Below, in pieces: positions 22,531 to 33,940 of a DNA stretch of 64,000 nt; positions within the stretch are counted from its first letter, which is position 1; the number at the start of each line of letters is the position of its first letter. The translations under genes and the position numbers were made by a program. This stretch comes from Humulus lupulus (Eukaryota; Streptophyta; Magnoliopsida; Rosales; Cannabaceae): contig NC_084793.1 of NCBI RefSeq assembly GCF_963169125.1, positions 216,034,652 to 216,098,651 on the forward strand. Reading direction: 5' to 3'. The notes beneath the pieces are model-generated. The model worked only from the letters and a program-made list of their open reading frames with translations, did not search any database and was not told the DNA's origin.

Positions 22531-24009
22531 GATTATTAGTAATTAGGATTTAAATAACATTAGATTACAAAATAATAATAATAAATAAATAAATCTTTTC
22601 AATTATTAGTCAAACTATTTAAGCCTATAACATTAATCTTCTTTAACACAAAAGTTGTCATTTGTAAGTAGGCATATCAACCGAACACATTATTATTAAT
22701 AGACAAACAAACTAAAATTCAAATTTTTGGAACTTTTGTGTTTAAAAACAAATTAATATCACATATGCATAAGACATACTATCTTTGCTACAAATTCAAC
22801 GGTAATAGAAAGTATTTTTCATATTTAACTATATCAAAATTGGGCATAGAATAAAGATAAAAATAAAATAAAATAATATTTAACTATGCATATAATTGAA
22901 GTAAGAATTATATACTTATTTTTTTAATTGGAAAATAAGAAAAATATGCCTAAGAAAAATTCAAAGCAACTAATTACATGGGGACATGAGAAATAATTGT
23001 ACTCGTTCATAAAAAGGACCCATTCCGATTCCATATCCATTTCTAATGCAAAAAATGAGTTTCATGCAAAAAATTTGAAACATTTCTGTTGTGGCATCTT
23101 AAAATCATTTAAATACATTTGTTATAGCAAACACTCTACTAAAAGCTCAAAACTCTAAAAAAATATATGGCAAGTTTTCAAGTTTCAGCATAATAAACTT
23201 AAATAATCAGATTGAATGCCAAATATGAGTTTCATGCAAAGTTTTTGAAATATTTCTGTTGTGGTATCTTAATACCATTTAAATACACTTGTTAAAGCAA
23301 ACAAACCACTCAAAAATCAAAAGAATATGACAAGCTTTCTTGAAATTCAGCATAACTAAAAAAACTTCAGATTGTATGCCAAAAATGAGTTTCAGAAAAA
23401 ATTCTTTTGTAACATCTTAAAATTATTTAAATACACATGTTAGAGGAAAAAAAACCACTGGAAATTAAGAAATTCAAAAAAATGGCAAGTTTTTGGACTT
23501 GCTGCAGCAGGGGATCCAAAAAAAAAATTAAAACAATAAAGGCTCAGATGAAAATTCACTTTCTACATATCTTTCAAACAGAGGCCTCAGATGGAAGAGC
23601 TTAAGCGTGATTCTAACGCTGCTGAGGTTCTTCGCAGTTGAATATCAAATCTCAACAAAATTGATGAGTTGTTGAATATCAACCCTACTATCCATAACAA
23701 GTTTGATCCATAACAGTATCAATATAATACACTTAGATGGAGTTCAACTTACAACCAAGCTGGAGGAGGGCAATGAATATGTGTAACATCAAAATTAAAG
23801 GTGTCCAAAACACCAGACCTACATTTAGCCAAAATGTTACTGTCATATGGTATCACTCTAGAAACTATACTTTAATAAGCAGATATCACTTAAAGAGCAA
23901 ATAAAGCATATACACACAACTTCAAGAGGCATGGTTGAGATGATTGTCTAAAACTAAAAGTATTTGGTCAGTATTGGAATATAAAAAGAAAATTATTTTC
24001 CTTACTTAC
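22531..24009. repeat. CACTA interior: intron-like DNA and ~170-bp tandem repeat
   Basis: Very AT-rich. Three imperfect units of about 160-174 bp (third partial) run from about 23047 to 23505. Each starts near ATGAGTTTCATGCAAA and contains CATTTAAATACA and, except where eroded, GGCAAGTTTT. A plus-strand stretch at about 23582-23700 reads PQMEELKRDSNAAEVLRS followed by a stop and could be another captured exon. I do not recognise it. Confidence 0.6.
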
Positions 24010-24711
24010 CAACCATCATCAAGGTGAAATGCTAGTTGGTGTGGGCAAGATGGATCGATATTAATAGAGTGTATCTCTTTTGCAACTATATCAGACAGGG
24101 CCTGCAGAAAGCAACAATTAACATATTATCTAGCATTAGGCGTTGTATAATAGATTTATCTCTATTTAATGGGCATACAAGCAGTAAAAATAAGATCATT
24201 TGATTGCCTTCCAAAATTAAACGATACCTTCAGAAGTCCAATTTTCATTATGACTGATGATAACTTTAATGATGTGAAGGGAGAATGACAAATCTGGATG
24301 ATCAAAAATTGAGTCTGTCATGATCAACCACTAAAAATTTAAAAGCATCAGTATATCAATAAAGCAAGAACATAGTATATTGAAGTTGCATTTTTGAGTT
24401 CCATTGAGTTCCAACGTATATATAGACCAATTATATACACTCTTTTTACTCTACTTTTCTTTCCAAATAATAAACATGAATTTAATTTACTAAAGAAAGA
24501 ACAAGGTTCACACATTCATCATTCATGGCATGAGCGGATAAATTTTATCTTTCTCAAGCTACACTGCTAATTTTATTCAAACATTACACAACGATGCACA
24601 GTAAGGAAATATGCACATTACTTCTTTATGACTACGAAAAGCAGATGCTGGTCTTCCTCCACGAAGATCCCACATGTAAATAACCCCATCCTTATTGGCT
24701 CCATAGATAAT
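24010..24711 (-). pseudogene. Captured exons of a WD40-repeat protein gene
   Basis: Two minus-strand segments with proper splice borders: 24622-24711 reads IIYGANKDGVIYMWDLRGGR and PASAFRSHKE, bordered by AACAG and GTAATG; 24010-24101 reads ALSDIVAKEIHSINIDPSCP and HQLAFHLDDG, bordered by TGCAG and GTAAGT. The pattern G-x2-DG-x-IYMWDLR is the end of a WD40 blade, a protein-interaction propeller unit. Sequence at about 24210-24330 could be a further exon but no clear match is seen. The parent is a plant WD40 gene I cannot name. No start or stop of the parent gene is present, and the fragment is on the same strand as the SAD2 fragment. Confidence 0.75.
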
Positions 24712-26469
24712 CTGTTAAAAAAGTAGAATAAGTCAATTTACGTCCAAAACTCTCTTGAAGGGTATATATTTTAAACACGAGCATGCAAAAACGGAGCTAA
24801 ACAATCAATATATTGTCACACTTTTACAAACCCCATTAAAAAAATACACAAAATCAGAAATTTCAGATTCATCTCTTCATCTAGTAAGTAGTATGTTACT
24901 ATTTTTAAAATCTCTATTTATAATCATTAAACTTGAATCATGGTGAAGATAAACAATTCCTTTAGAAAATCCATGTATAATGTATAAGCGTGTCTCCTAG
25001 TTTAGCAATACATAAAGTTCAATCTTGCAAGATTAAAACACAAAGTTTGAAGTAAGATAAATCACAGAGATATAAGTAACACGGTTTTTGTTCAACCAGA
25101 AACAAAAATACCAAAAAGAAACTCAATCTTGAACCCCTTATACGCAGCTTATACCCTTCATATTAATACTGATTATAATAAATAATAAAAATTATATAAT
25201 TTTTTTTGAAATATTAGTAATCATCTGTCTGTTTGTTGCCTAGAAAAACCCATAAATCAAATACACAAAAATAGATCGTTATTCTAATTGAATCAAAACA
25301 AAATAATCACTAAATGTTCTTTATTTCTCAAAATATAATAGAACAACAAATTCAAATACAAAATACCAGATTTCATAAGCACATTATCATACTTCAACAA
25401 ATAAAAGATTCAAGAAAGACATTGACAATGAGCATTTTTTTCAGACCTCAGAGGTGACGAAGGTGGACCCAACAACGATGAAGCCTCGCTGCACTTCATC
25501 GTCGCACCTAGCTTGCTTTGCCTCATCTCGCCTTGCCGGCGAACATCTGCTCCTCTACTTTTCTCTGTTGCCGCACCTCTGCTCCTCCTCCGTTGCACTT
25601 CGTCGCTGCACCGATGCTTAATTGAAGCCACCTACAAGATTATTAAGAAGAAGAAGATAAGAACTTAAGAAGAGAAAGAGATCTGAAAAATAGGAAAATA
25701 ACAGAGAAAAAGTAAGAACGGAGACTGAGAAAGAACTGAGAGAGAAGCCTTTATTATTACATTATATATATTATAATATATAATAAAAAATGAAAGGTCA
25801 TGTAGAGAAAAAGAAGGGAGTCAGGGAGAAGATTTTTTGTGATTCTTTTTTAAAGGATATCATTTATTAGTATATAATATAATAAATATTACCGAATACG
25901 TATATTAATATATATTATAATAATGATAGAGATAAACTTTATTAAGAGGGAGATAAAGGTGGATGTTAGTTTTTGGTTTTTTATTTTTAATATTAACTAT
26001 ACAAATTTAATTAAACTAATTTGTTTATAAAAAAACATTAAAAATTTGGATAAATTAATTTATATAAACTATTTTTAACTAAAATAATTTAGTATTACAA
26101 ATTATTAGTTACTAGTTTGACAAGTTTTATTTCAATATTAATTAATTTTTCTGTTCGTTTTTTTAAATAGTTGTTGTTAGTTTCAACAAAGAAAAAGAAA
26201 ATTAGTTTTATAACATAATAATAAGTAGCATTCATGAATTTTTACTTAAAAATCTTCTTTTATTAAATATATATTAACTAATTGAATTAACAATTAATAT
26301 TAAAAATTATTATACAATTATTTGAATAATTATTTTTAAAAAACTCATTTTTTGACTAATAGTTATTATATGTTGCATATTATTAATTTGTAATTTTTTT
26401 ATGAATATATTTATATAATATATTAAATTATAATACAAAATACAATTTTATCCCTGCTTGATAAAAAAA
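24712..26469. other. CACTA interior, AT-rich, no recognised gene
   Basis: Mostly A/T. A minus-strand frame at 25410-25631 codes an Arg/Ser-rich 73-residue peptide (MASIKHRCSDEVQRRRSRGA start) in a locally GC-rich patch; it could be a captured 5' exon or chance. A purine-rich patch follows at about 25650-25750. Sequence 25760-26460 is almost pure A/T. Confidence 0.45.
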
Positions 26470-26691
26470 ATTATTGGATGAGACATCAGTTTTCGTAGAA
26501 ATGTCGTCTCGTGTTAAAAATAGATATGTTACGATACTCTTACTAGAATTGTTGTCTCGTGTAAGTTTTAATTTTTATGACACGACAGTTCGAGAGTTAC
26601 TGTTGTGCCATGTCTATTTTTGACACCAGACAACAGTTCTACAAAAACTGTTGTCTCTTGTGTGTTGCCTAAGTACATTTTTGTAGTAGTG
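26470..26691. repeat. Right end of the CACTA element: subterminal repeats and TIR
   Basis: Short units such as TGTCGTCTCGTG, TTGTTGTCTCGTG and TTGTCTCTTGTG are the inverted counterparts of the left-end units. The end is TTTTGTAGTAGTG at 26691, followed by the GTT duplication. Confidence 0.8.
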
Positions 26692-26694
26692 GTT

Positions 26695-27128
26695 GTAGAC
26701 GTATAGTACCTTAGCTGGGAAAAGTGCGGGCCAATTCTATCTCCTTTACAGAACGTAGAGCCTGGCAAGCACCCGATATCCATCCGGGGACAGCTGGAAA
26801 AAAGCTATGCCAATGAACTTGAGGAAGTCGACATAGTACTGGTGCAGAGGTAGGATTGCACCAGCCTGGACATGAGAGGCACTCCTCTCGTCCTCTCGAG
26901 ACAAGTGCTCCAAGGCCCTCTGGTGTCAGAGCTTGCTGGGAATTGCCTCAGCCTCGAATCCTGAAGTGGTGTAGGGTTTGTCTGTGGGCATTAGACCCTC
27001 ATTAGCTACTTACTCTGAGATGCCAACTCGAAGGGGTCTTGTCATCGCCGGGGTGGGATCCTCTCGTACCACAAGGGCTTGACTCCTACTAGCCATTTGC
27101 TTCCCCTTCTCAGGGGTGTTTCCCATCT
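26695..27128 (-). pseudogene. Antisense gene of element E, N-terminal part
   Basis: Likely start ATG at 27126-27128 on the minus strand, giving MGNTPEKGKQMASRSQALVV. Further on (about 26705-26880) reads LPLHQYYVDFLKFIGIAFFQ and LSPDGYRVLARLYVL. The same core in element F reads VANYFGVAPFQITPNGYRML. The frame is interrupted by stops (near 26750 and 26930) and then by the CACTA element at 26691; beyond it the protein continues at 19299 with ELLAVSKEGDQDGYY. The product of such Tat antisense genes is of unknown role. Confidence 0.65.
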
Positions 27129-27726
27129 TCTTGAGCCTTCTGTAAAATCTTAATGATGAAGGTGTAGAACCCTTGTTTGTGTAGTTGGTGAAGCTCCTCG
27201 GACATCTAAAACAACAAACCAAGCAGCTAGTGCCTTGGCCTGAAGAAAGATTGGTGAAAACGAGAATCCCTCAGACTACTGCTAAGGGAGAAGAGAGTGA
27301 AGAATTTCTAAGGAGGTGGGATGTCCTCGAGGCCAAAGAGTCAGCACCAAAGAACACCATCAGAGATTATGAGCACTACCAGAATCTAGAATTTTTCCAG
27401 ATTTTGGTTGAATTCCTTGTTTGTGTAGTTGGTGGAGCTTCTCTTTCACCCAGAAATAAGACAATTCTTGCCAACCGTCAACAATTGCAGAGGAAACTCA
27501 TAAATGGTTGAAGACCTGGGAAGCTTGAGAAAGAAGAGAGAGTTTTTGAGATTTTGAATTTTGAATTTTGAATGGATAAAGTGCATACTAAGAGGCGGTT
27601 CTTGAGTTTTTATACTCATAGAAGTTTGAGTGGCAGCAATTCCACCCCGGCCATCAGATTACCTACAACATAAGTACTCAAGAACAATCCAACTGTCCGA
27701 GGATGAGTGAAGACTTGGGGGGAAAA
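27129..27726 (+). other. E region between antisense gene and 3' LTR, with polypurine tract
   Basis: Probable upstream region of the antisense gene. A 108-codon frame (27185-27511) lies here on the plus strand but shows no similarity I recognise. TTGGGGGGAAAA (27715-27726) directly precedes the 3' LTR and is the polypurine tract. Confidence 0.6.
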
Positions 27727-28383
27727 TGTTGTCCGTGTTTTCACCACCCGACACGTGGAAATTAGGAGTAATTAATGATAAGAAAATGTATGATGTTCTC
27801 AGAATGTGAACTCCTCCAGATACCCTGACTCGGCCAGACACGGATGTCTCCAGGTGAAAGCATGCCCCGAGGAACATTTTAGAGGTCCTCGCACCTTCTT
27901 CAGTCAGTTGTCCTCTAGGTCTATGATTTTGTCCTCGAGACCTAGATGAATTGCTTGGTGTCAATAACTGCGAGTGTGAGCCACCAAAAGATTGTCTGAC
28001 AACATTTTGGAGAGCCTCAAGTAGTGTTGTCGAGTTGTACACTCGAAAATCGACATTTCCCATTACGCCACCTAACATGGAGAAAACGTGCAGCCGCAAC
28101 CTGACACTGTCAGGGGCATGTTCCCCATAAACCTGGTAAACAACTTTCTAGAATGGGTCTCGTGCAATTTGCCTGGGTCGTAGTCTCTATTTAGTGTAGC
28201 ATTTTTTGTATTAATTCTTCATTAATATCCCATTATTGGGGGAGTTTGTATTAATGATACATGATTAACATTAATGATCCCATCCTATATAAATAAGGCT
28301 GAGGTATCTTCTTGTAAAGGGTCTGAATTTTAGAGAAAGAAACTTTGTAACTCATTGCAATATATATGCTTATTGAGAACTAT
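27727..28383 (+). repeat. 3' LTR of element E, truncated
   Basis: Starts TGTTGTCCGTG like the 5' LTR and contains TATATAAATA (28287-28296). Similarity to the 5' LTR ends at about 28383, where LTR G begins. Roughly the last third is missing. Confidence 0.85.
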
Positions 28384-29944
28384 AGCGTCCCAATTGGCTA
28401 ATAAGGCTTAGGGCCTTGATTAGTGTGCCTGGAGGGAAATAATTGATTTAATTATGCTAGTATGTGAATTTGATGATTATATGATTAGAAATGCATGTTT
28501 AGGTGAATTAAATATGCATGTGGGCCCCATTTGGCTATTAAGGGCATATTTGTAATTTAAACCCGTTGAGGGTATGGTTTTGCGCTTTGTGCGGTGTTTT
28601 CGGCATGAGAGATCATATCCCGCGGTATTACTCGGGAGTCACAAATATGGTATTTGACATCTTTTGGGATTGGTAACCATTAATAACTTGAGATTGGTGT
28701 TGTTACTGATATAATAAGTTAATGGATCCATTTTTGCAAAAGGGTGAAAGGACCTAGATACCCTTATGGGATAGCCTAGAACTAAATTAGAGGGAATGGT
28801 AGAGTAGTCATTTGGGCTTAGAGTTAGAAAACCCATGGCTCAAGGAAATCCTTTCACGTTTATCACTCTTCTCCATAATCACTTAGTTTCTCAAGAGCTC
28901 TAGAGGAAAATCTAAGAACAAGCTTGAGGATTTTGGTGGATTGAGAAATTGGGAGTAGATTCAAGCTGTGGAAGTGGATTAACAGCTTCAAAGCCCTAGA
29001 AAATTTGAAATCTAAGAAGAGGTAAGAATTTCATTTTCTGGTTTTAGGTTTTTCACTTGTTCTTGTGAGTTCTGAGTTTAATATTGGAAAACTGGATTTT
29101 TGGGATGAAGTGTGAGGAACACTAGCTTGGGAATCTGAGAATAGAAGCTTGGAGTGGCATTTGAGGCAGCCTAGGGTCGAATTCCACTCTAAAGGTAAGG
29201 ATTCCTTTAATTTTCTCAGAAGTTTCTAGTTTAGTTTAAGCTTTGGCGATTTTAGGTCATTGAGTGATTTGGAGTTTGGATGTGAGTTTGGGTTTGCTTT
29301 TGATGCATATGTGTTGTTTATGTTGCTTATTTGGAGTTTTGGGTCCAATTGAGACTTGGGTACACTTGGGGAATGATTTGGGTAAGCTTGGGCTCAGAGA
29401 AATGGTGGAAAACCAGTGTTCATTTCTGGGTTCTGTAGGGAGCGCTACAGCGCTGCTCTTTGGGTGCTATAGTGCTAGGGGTCCTTCTGGTTCTGTAAGT
29501 AGTGCTATAGTGCTAGGCAGAATTCAAGAAGGCAAATTTTTTAGTTTTTTTTTGTAGAATTTTGCCCAAGGGCTTAGGGGTCGATTCCACCACCCCATTT
29601 GGTGGAATTGGAGTTCCCGAGAGGATGGGATTGGTCCTGGAATTCGTTTATGGAATCGAATTATAATGAGGGTGCTATTTATGGTTTGTGACTAGGTGAC
29701 CGCTTGGGCTTTGGGATAGGATCGTATGCGGGGGGGGGGGGGGGGGGGGGGGTCGTCTCTTGAAATCTAGTGCCTGTGGAAAAGGTAAGAAAATTGTTGT
29801 AACCATAGAGCATGACATGACCCTATTGCTTGTATTGAGGGGCGTAGCCCTATTATTTGTATTTCAGGGCGTGGCTCTATTAACTGAATTGCAGGGCATA
29901 GCCTTAAATGTCTATGTTTAGTATATGTTTAAATATATGTTGTT
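28384..29944 (+). repeat. LTR fragment G
   Basis: Begins TATAGCGTCCCAATTGG, a slightly altered TGTAGCGTCCC-type start. It resembles the start of fragment J (40400-41215, other strand): both have AATAAGGCTTAGGGCCTTG. It contains a 23-bp poly-G tract and short GGGCGTAGCC repeats (about 29838-29905). It ends abruptly in the pol of element F, with no LTR terminus. Frames inside are not taken as genes. Confidence 0.7.
29730..29752 (+). repeat. 23-bp poly-G tract
   Basis: Uninterrupted G run inside LTR fragment G. Length may be uncertain. Confidence 0.9.
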
Positions 29945-30110
29945 ATTTTGTTATCTGGAAGCCAGAGGCTGCCGGAAGGTTACTAAAGTGGGCAGTCGAA
30001 CTCGGGCAGTTCGACATATCTTACCTGCCGCGAGCAGCGATAAAAGGACAAGCCTTAGCTGATTTCATCGCCGAATTCACGGAGCTCGTGGGTGGCGGGC
30101 AGATTGAGGA
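29945..30110 (+). pseudogene. Element F ordinary RNase H, end
   Basis: Reads KPEAAGRLLKWAVELGQFDI, then SYLPRAAIKGQALADFIAEF. This is the C-terminal end of the ordinary RNase H, matching element E at 13243-13360. The left side is joined to LTR fragment G. The frame runs GGQIE up to the insertion of solo LTR M and continues at 33946 (EPNEPE) once M and one target duplication are removed. Confidence 0.75.
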
Positions 30111-33100
30111 TGTAACGACCCGGATTTTCAAGACTCGATAATGCGGAAATATAAATGTTTTCATTTAACAAAATGTCTCAAAAACCCGTATAAAAAAAAA
30201 ACTTTTTTAAAAAGTCGTATGGCCATACTTAACATTTAGTTTCAACATATTTTATAAAGAGTAGAGTGAGCCTAGTTTAGGAAAATTACACAACATTTCC
30301 AAAAATAAAACGGCTTCCCAAAAGGTCGGTCCACATGTACATTTGCAAGGAAGACTCCAGCACTCACTGCTCTGCCTTGCCCTTGCTCTTACCTACAACA
30401 TGAAACAACTAGGTAAGCGAAAACGCTTAGTAAGATCAACTTTCAAACAAAGCATGTAGAGAATTAGGGTTCCGGACCCATCCAGACCCTAAACAATCAA
30501 TTTCAAGAACGCTAAAGCGTCCTGGCAAACTTATGGTCATGCCTGATAACCAATGATAAATTAAATCGTAACTAGATAAAAATCCTGCACTCAGAAAAAT
30601 CCCAGAACAAGCAGATATATTATATCACAACTATATCTTATCAACAATTATATCCATGCACTCAGAAAATCCCAGAGCAAGCAAATATATTATATCACAA
30701 CTATATCTTATCAACAATTATATCCCTGCACTCAGAAAATCCCAGAGCAAGCAGATATATTATATCACAACTATAATTCGAGACCAACGCTCGACAATTT
30801 CCAACAATTCATGCGTAACGCGCCCTCCAACATAATTGCTAATCTGTAAAAGAGAACTGAGTCCCCACACTAAGATCTAGCCAATAAATATTCTCATCAA
30901 GGGTAACTATCGTGTTACTTAGGGCATCGCTACATATTCAAGAGTGTAATCCAATTTACACGGTTTTATGGAGACTTCTATGTTAATCAGTGGTGCTGGT
31001 GAGCAGCTGCCCCTAGGGTGTTCAACCTCACTCAAACTTGGCAACCCCTAGTATCTCTAGGCACTCTCACGGAATGGCCAATATTCACGGCTGCTATCCG
31101 GGAATAACTTATCAGAGCACTTGCTCGGATTCTAACCGTCCAATGATTAAGTAAGCATGAGGGCCCCTAGGTCCCATTTATCTTGGCGCCCCTAGGTTTA
31201 ACCAGCTTATCCTCATCTCATGGCCACTCGTCGCGGTAATGAACCGGACATAAATAAAATCAAGCAGTGTGACGGGGATCAACCGTCTAGGATATGACGG
31301 ACTTCTACCGTTCATATTTTCTAAATCAGCACTCACTAGACTAACATCTCTAAGAAACTTTCTATGATAGCCTATATATGTGCATGTATCCCTATACTAA
31401 CATACAAGACAATAATCATTTCATGTTGCAGCCATACAATATAAGTTGACTTACTTGGAGTCCTTAGCGCTCAGCAAGTTTTCACCCTCCAACGTTCAGT
31501 CCAGTTACGCTTAGCCAATACTGTAGTTATCCATACAGTATACTCGGATTAATTATGGCACTCATAATTCATTATTATTATTTTGGGCAGTTTGGTCATT
31601 TTAATAAAAGTCATTTGTAAGGATTTACAATCCTTATTTGGTTTTAAACCTATTAAGGAAAGTTATACAAAATATTCGAGACTAAACCCTAAGTCTCGGG
31701 GAGACCTATCCTAAGGTCTCGATACCTAGGCTCGGGTATCACCATGGTATTTCCCACAATCCGCTAAAAATCTTATTCTTTCAAGGTATCGCCATTAACC
31801 CGCACTTTCGACTAGTTGGTTAAAATATGTAAGATTTTAGCCGGTATTATATCCAGAAAATACAAATAAATTCCTTAATTATTTTTAAAGAAAATAAACT
31901 CTTTAAATTTTCCTTTTATTCTTCTTAAGGTTTTAATATCTAAAAACCGTTTTAAGAAAATTGCCTAATTTGTATTAATTAGGAAAACCGTTATAAATTT
32001 CTCATCTTGACTAATTAATTTTCCAAAAGAAATTAATCAATTTTACTTACTAGGAAAATAATTTATTTAATTATTTTCTCAAAATATAGGGTTTTAAACC
32101 CTCTTTTAATTTATTAACTATTAATAAATTAAATCTCTTATTTTTAGAAAGAATAAAAACTCTTTAATAAAAATAATTCATTTAAACTCAAAGGGATAAT
32201 TTTAGTGAAAATATGATTTCAAGACTTACCAATTTATATCTTGAAATAAGCAAAATTTTACTTTTTACCTTATGTTCCAAAATCTCATTTTTACACTAAG
32301 TGTGAAAAACCTATTTTTCACATTTTTAACTACATACTTCGTTAGTTCATAACTTGAAATTTACTTACCCAATTGTTACCAAAATTTCCCAATTCCATTT
32401 TTGTTATGCCATTTAGGTCTTTGAAAAATCTTAGGTCAAAATGAGCATTTTTGATTGGTGAAATCATTTTCCAACAATGAGGTAAAAATGACATTATTTT
32501 CAAGTCCTTATTTTTTCCAAACTTTGACAGTTAATAAATTTCAAACCGTTCAATATTTTCTTACCAAATTTTACAGTGGAATAATAGGTTATGCAAGTAA
32601 TATCTCCACAAAATTTTAGAAAAAACTGGGTTCATTTGACCTATACAGTGGCTGTCCAAACTTGGTTCCAAAAATAAGAATACGAAAAAACAGTTTTTTA
32701 CCTAATCTTTGAAATAGCATAACTTACTCATTTCTAAACATTTTTTTGTGTTTCAAAAGCTCAATTTTATGTACTCAATCTGAACAACATCACAGTACAA
32801 TTTAATTTTACAAAAAAAATATACAGTGGCTGCTTGACCCCTTGGAAGTCACAGCTCAAAACATGTTTTGTTTTAGGGTATCCTACAAAACCCTTGGAGG
32901 TTTTGGTTCCCATTTTCAAAAATCAATACTCATGCATCATAAAAATTATTAAACAACTACCATAACCTTATTACATCATCAACAAGAAACTCTAAGCATT
33001 AGATATACAAAATAATGCTTAAAACTAAAAACCCTACAACAAAATCATCAAAAGTAAACTTTTTACCTCTTTGGTGTTCTTGCTTAAGGTTTGGACCTTC

Positions 33101-33940
33101 CTATAAGCTTTGACTCCTTCAAAACCTTTCAAAAACCCTAACAAACTTCCCCCAACAACATAGTCAATTAGCTATTTGAAACTCTATGCTTAAAACTTTA
33201 CAAAAGTCTAGATTAATGAAACTTTACCTTAGGGAAAACCCTTCCTAGACCAAGACTTAGCTTCCAAGTTTCTTTGGTGTTCTTGGGGTTGCAAATGGAG
33301 AGAACACTTGAGAGAGTCTTCAAAAATCAGATGAGAGTGAATGAGGGAGGGAGAGTGGTCGGATTTGGGGGTTAGAATGGCTCACACAACTCTTCAAAAT
33401 ATCACAAAACACTTGAGTGCTTTTCTACCCACTTGCCCACTTGACTTCTTACACCTTTTTCACTCTCATTAAGTTTTAATCACCAAACTTACTATTAATT
33501 AATTAAATTATATGTCTCTCATATTTAATTTAATTAACCACAAAATAAAATTTAACCTAAGGTCCATTCATGGAATAAAATTCCCCATTTCGGCAAAATT
33601 AGGCATTTACCACAAAAAACCTTAAAATTTCTATTTTCTTTTAGGTTTATTATTTTTGACCAAACTTTAACTTTTATGAATGTATTTTATGCCCAAAATA
33701 TAATTGCCATGATTTTTCATTTTATTTTCCGAGATTTTTACCCGATCAGGGTTTTTGTGTCGGTCCAGGACCGAAAGTCTTATCTTGACTTTTAAAATCA
33801 CAAAATTCATATTTTGGCTAGCAATAACTCATGGAATACTTACAAACAAAATATAATATTATTTAAAATAATATTCTTAACCCGGGGGGAAAATCCCGAC
33901 CCGAGTCGTTTAAAGGTACCCAAAAACGTAGGACGTTACA
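30111..33940 (-). repeat. Solo LTR M (3.8 kb) inside element F
   Basis: Ends TGTAACGACC and ACGTTACA are flanked by exact 5-bp duplications GAGGA (30106-30110 and 33941-33945). There is no internal region, so this is a solo LTR left by LTR-LTR recombination. Minus orientation is inferred from the GTAAGCGAAAACGC block (30413-30426), which in reverse complement precedes a GTTGTAGGTAAG block as in other LTRs here. LTR A (47928 onward) is the same family in plus orientation. A 70-bp tandem repeat lies at 30588-30773. The rest is AT-rich and non-coding. Confidence 0.85.
30588..30773. repeat. 70-bp tandem repeat in solo LTR M
   Basis: Two full units and one partial unit, beginning CACTCAGAAAATCCCAGAGC and containing GATATATTATATCACAAC. 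Units start at 30588, 30659 and 30729. Confidence 0.85.

Larger units (their letters stand above)
19300..26691. mobile_element. Non-autonomous CACTA (En/Spm) transposon with captured host exons
   Basis: The element spans 7392 bp. Terminal inverted repeats are CACTACTACAAAA at 19300-19312 and its reverse complement at 26679-26691. Both ends are flanked by the exact 3-bp duplication GTT (19297-19299 and 26692-26694), the size typical of this superfamily. Subterminal arrays of short repeats related to ATGAGACGACA occur at both ends, as expected of transposase binding regions. No transposase similarity is visible. Instead the interior carries, on the minus strand, nine exon remnants of a SAD2/importin-7-like gene and two of a WD40 gene, plus a tandem repeat. 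The element interrupts the antisense gene of E. Confidence 0.9.
1762..28383 (+). mobile_element. Tat-type Ty3/gypsy LTR retrotransposon E, nested and degenerate
   Basis: Order on the plus strand: 5' LTR (1762-2749), primer site, gag, protease, RT, RNase H, a second RNase H, integrase, a repeat-rich spacer, an antisense gene on the minus strand, polypurine tract (27715-27726) and 3' LTR (27727-28383, truncated). Both LTRs begin TGTTGTCCGTGTTTTCACC. A second RNase H after the ordinary one, plus an antisense gene behind pol, is known from the plant Tat lineage. Two later insertions expand it: gypsy element D (3096-9074) in gag and a CACTA transposon (19300-26691) in the antisense gene. All reading frames are broken. 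Confidence 0.85.

Noticed and set aside
25410..25631. 73-residue Arg-rich minus-strand frame in the CACTA element
   Set aside because: No recognised similarity and no convincing splice context; mentioned in the interior description but not called as a gene.
27185..27511. 108-codon plus-strand frame near the 3' LTR of E
   Set aside because: No recognised similarity; it lies in the upstream region of the antisense gene and partly mirrors it.
30588..30773. CRISPR-like array
   Set aside because: Three adjoining near-identical 70-bp units without spacers in plant DNA form a tandem repeat, not a CRISPR array.
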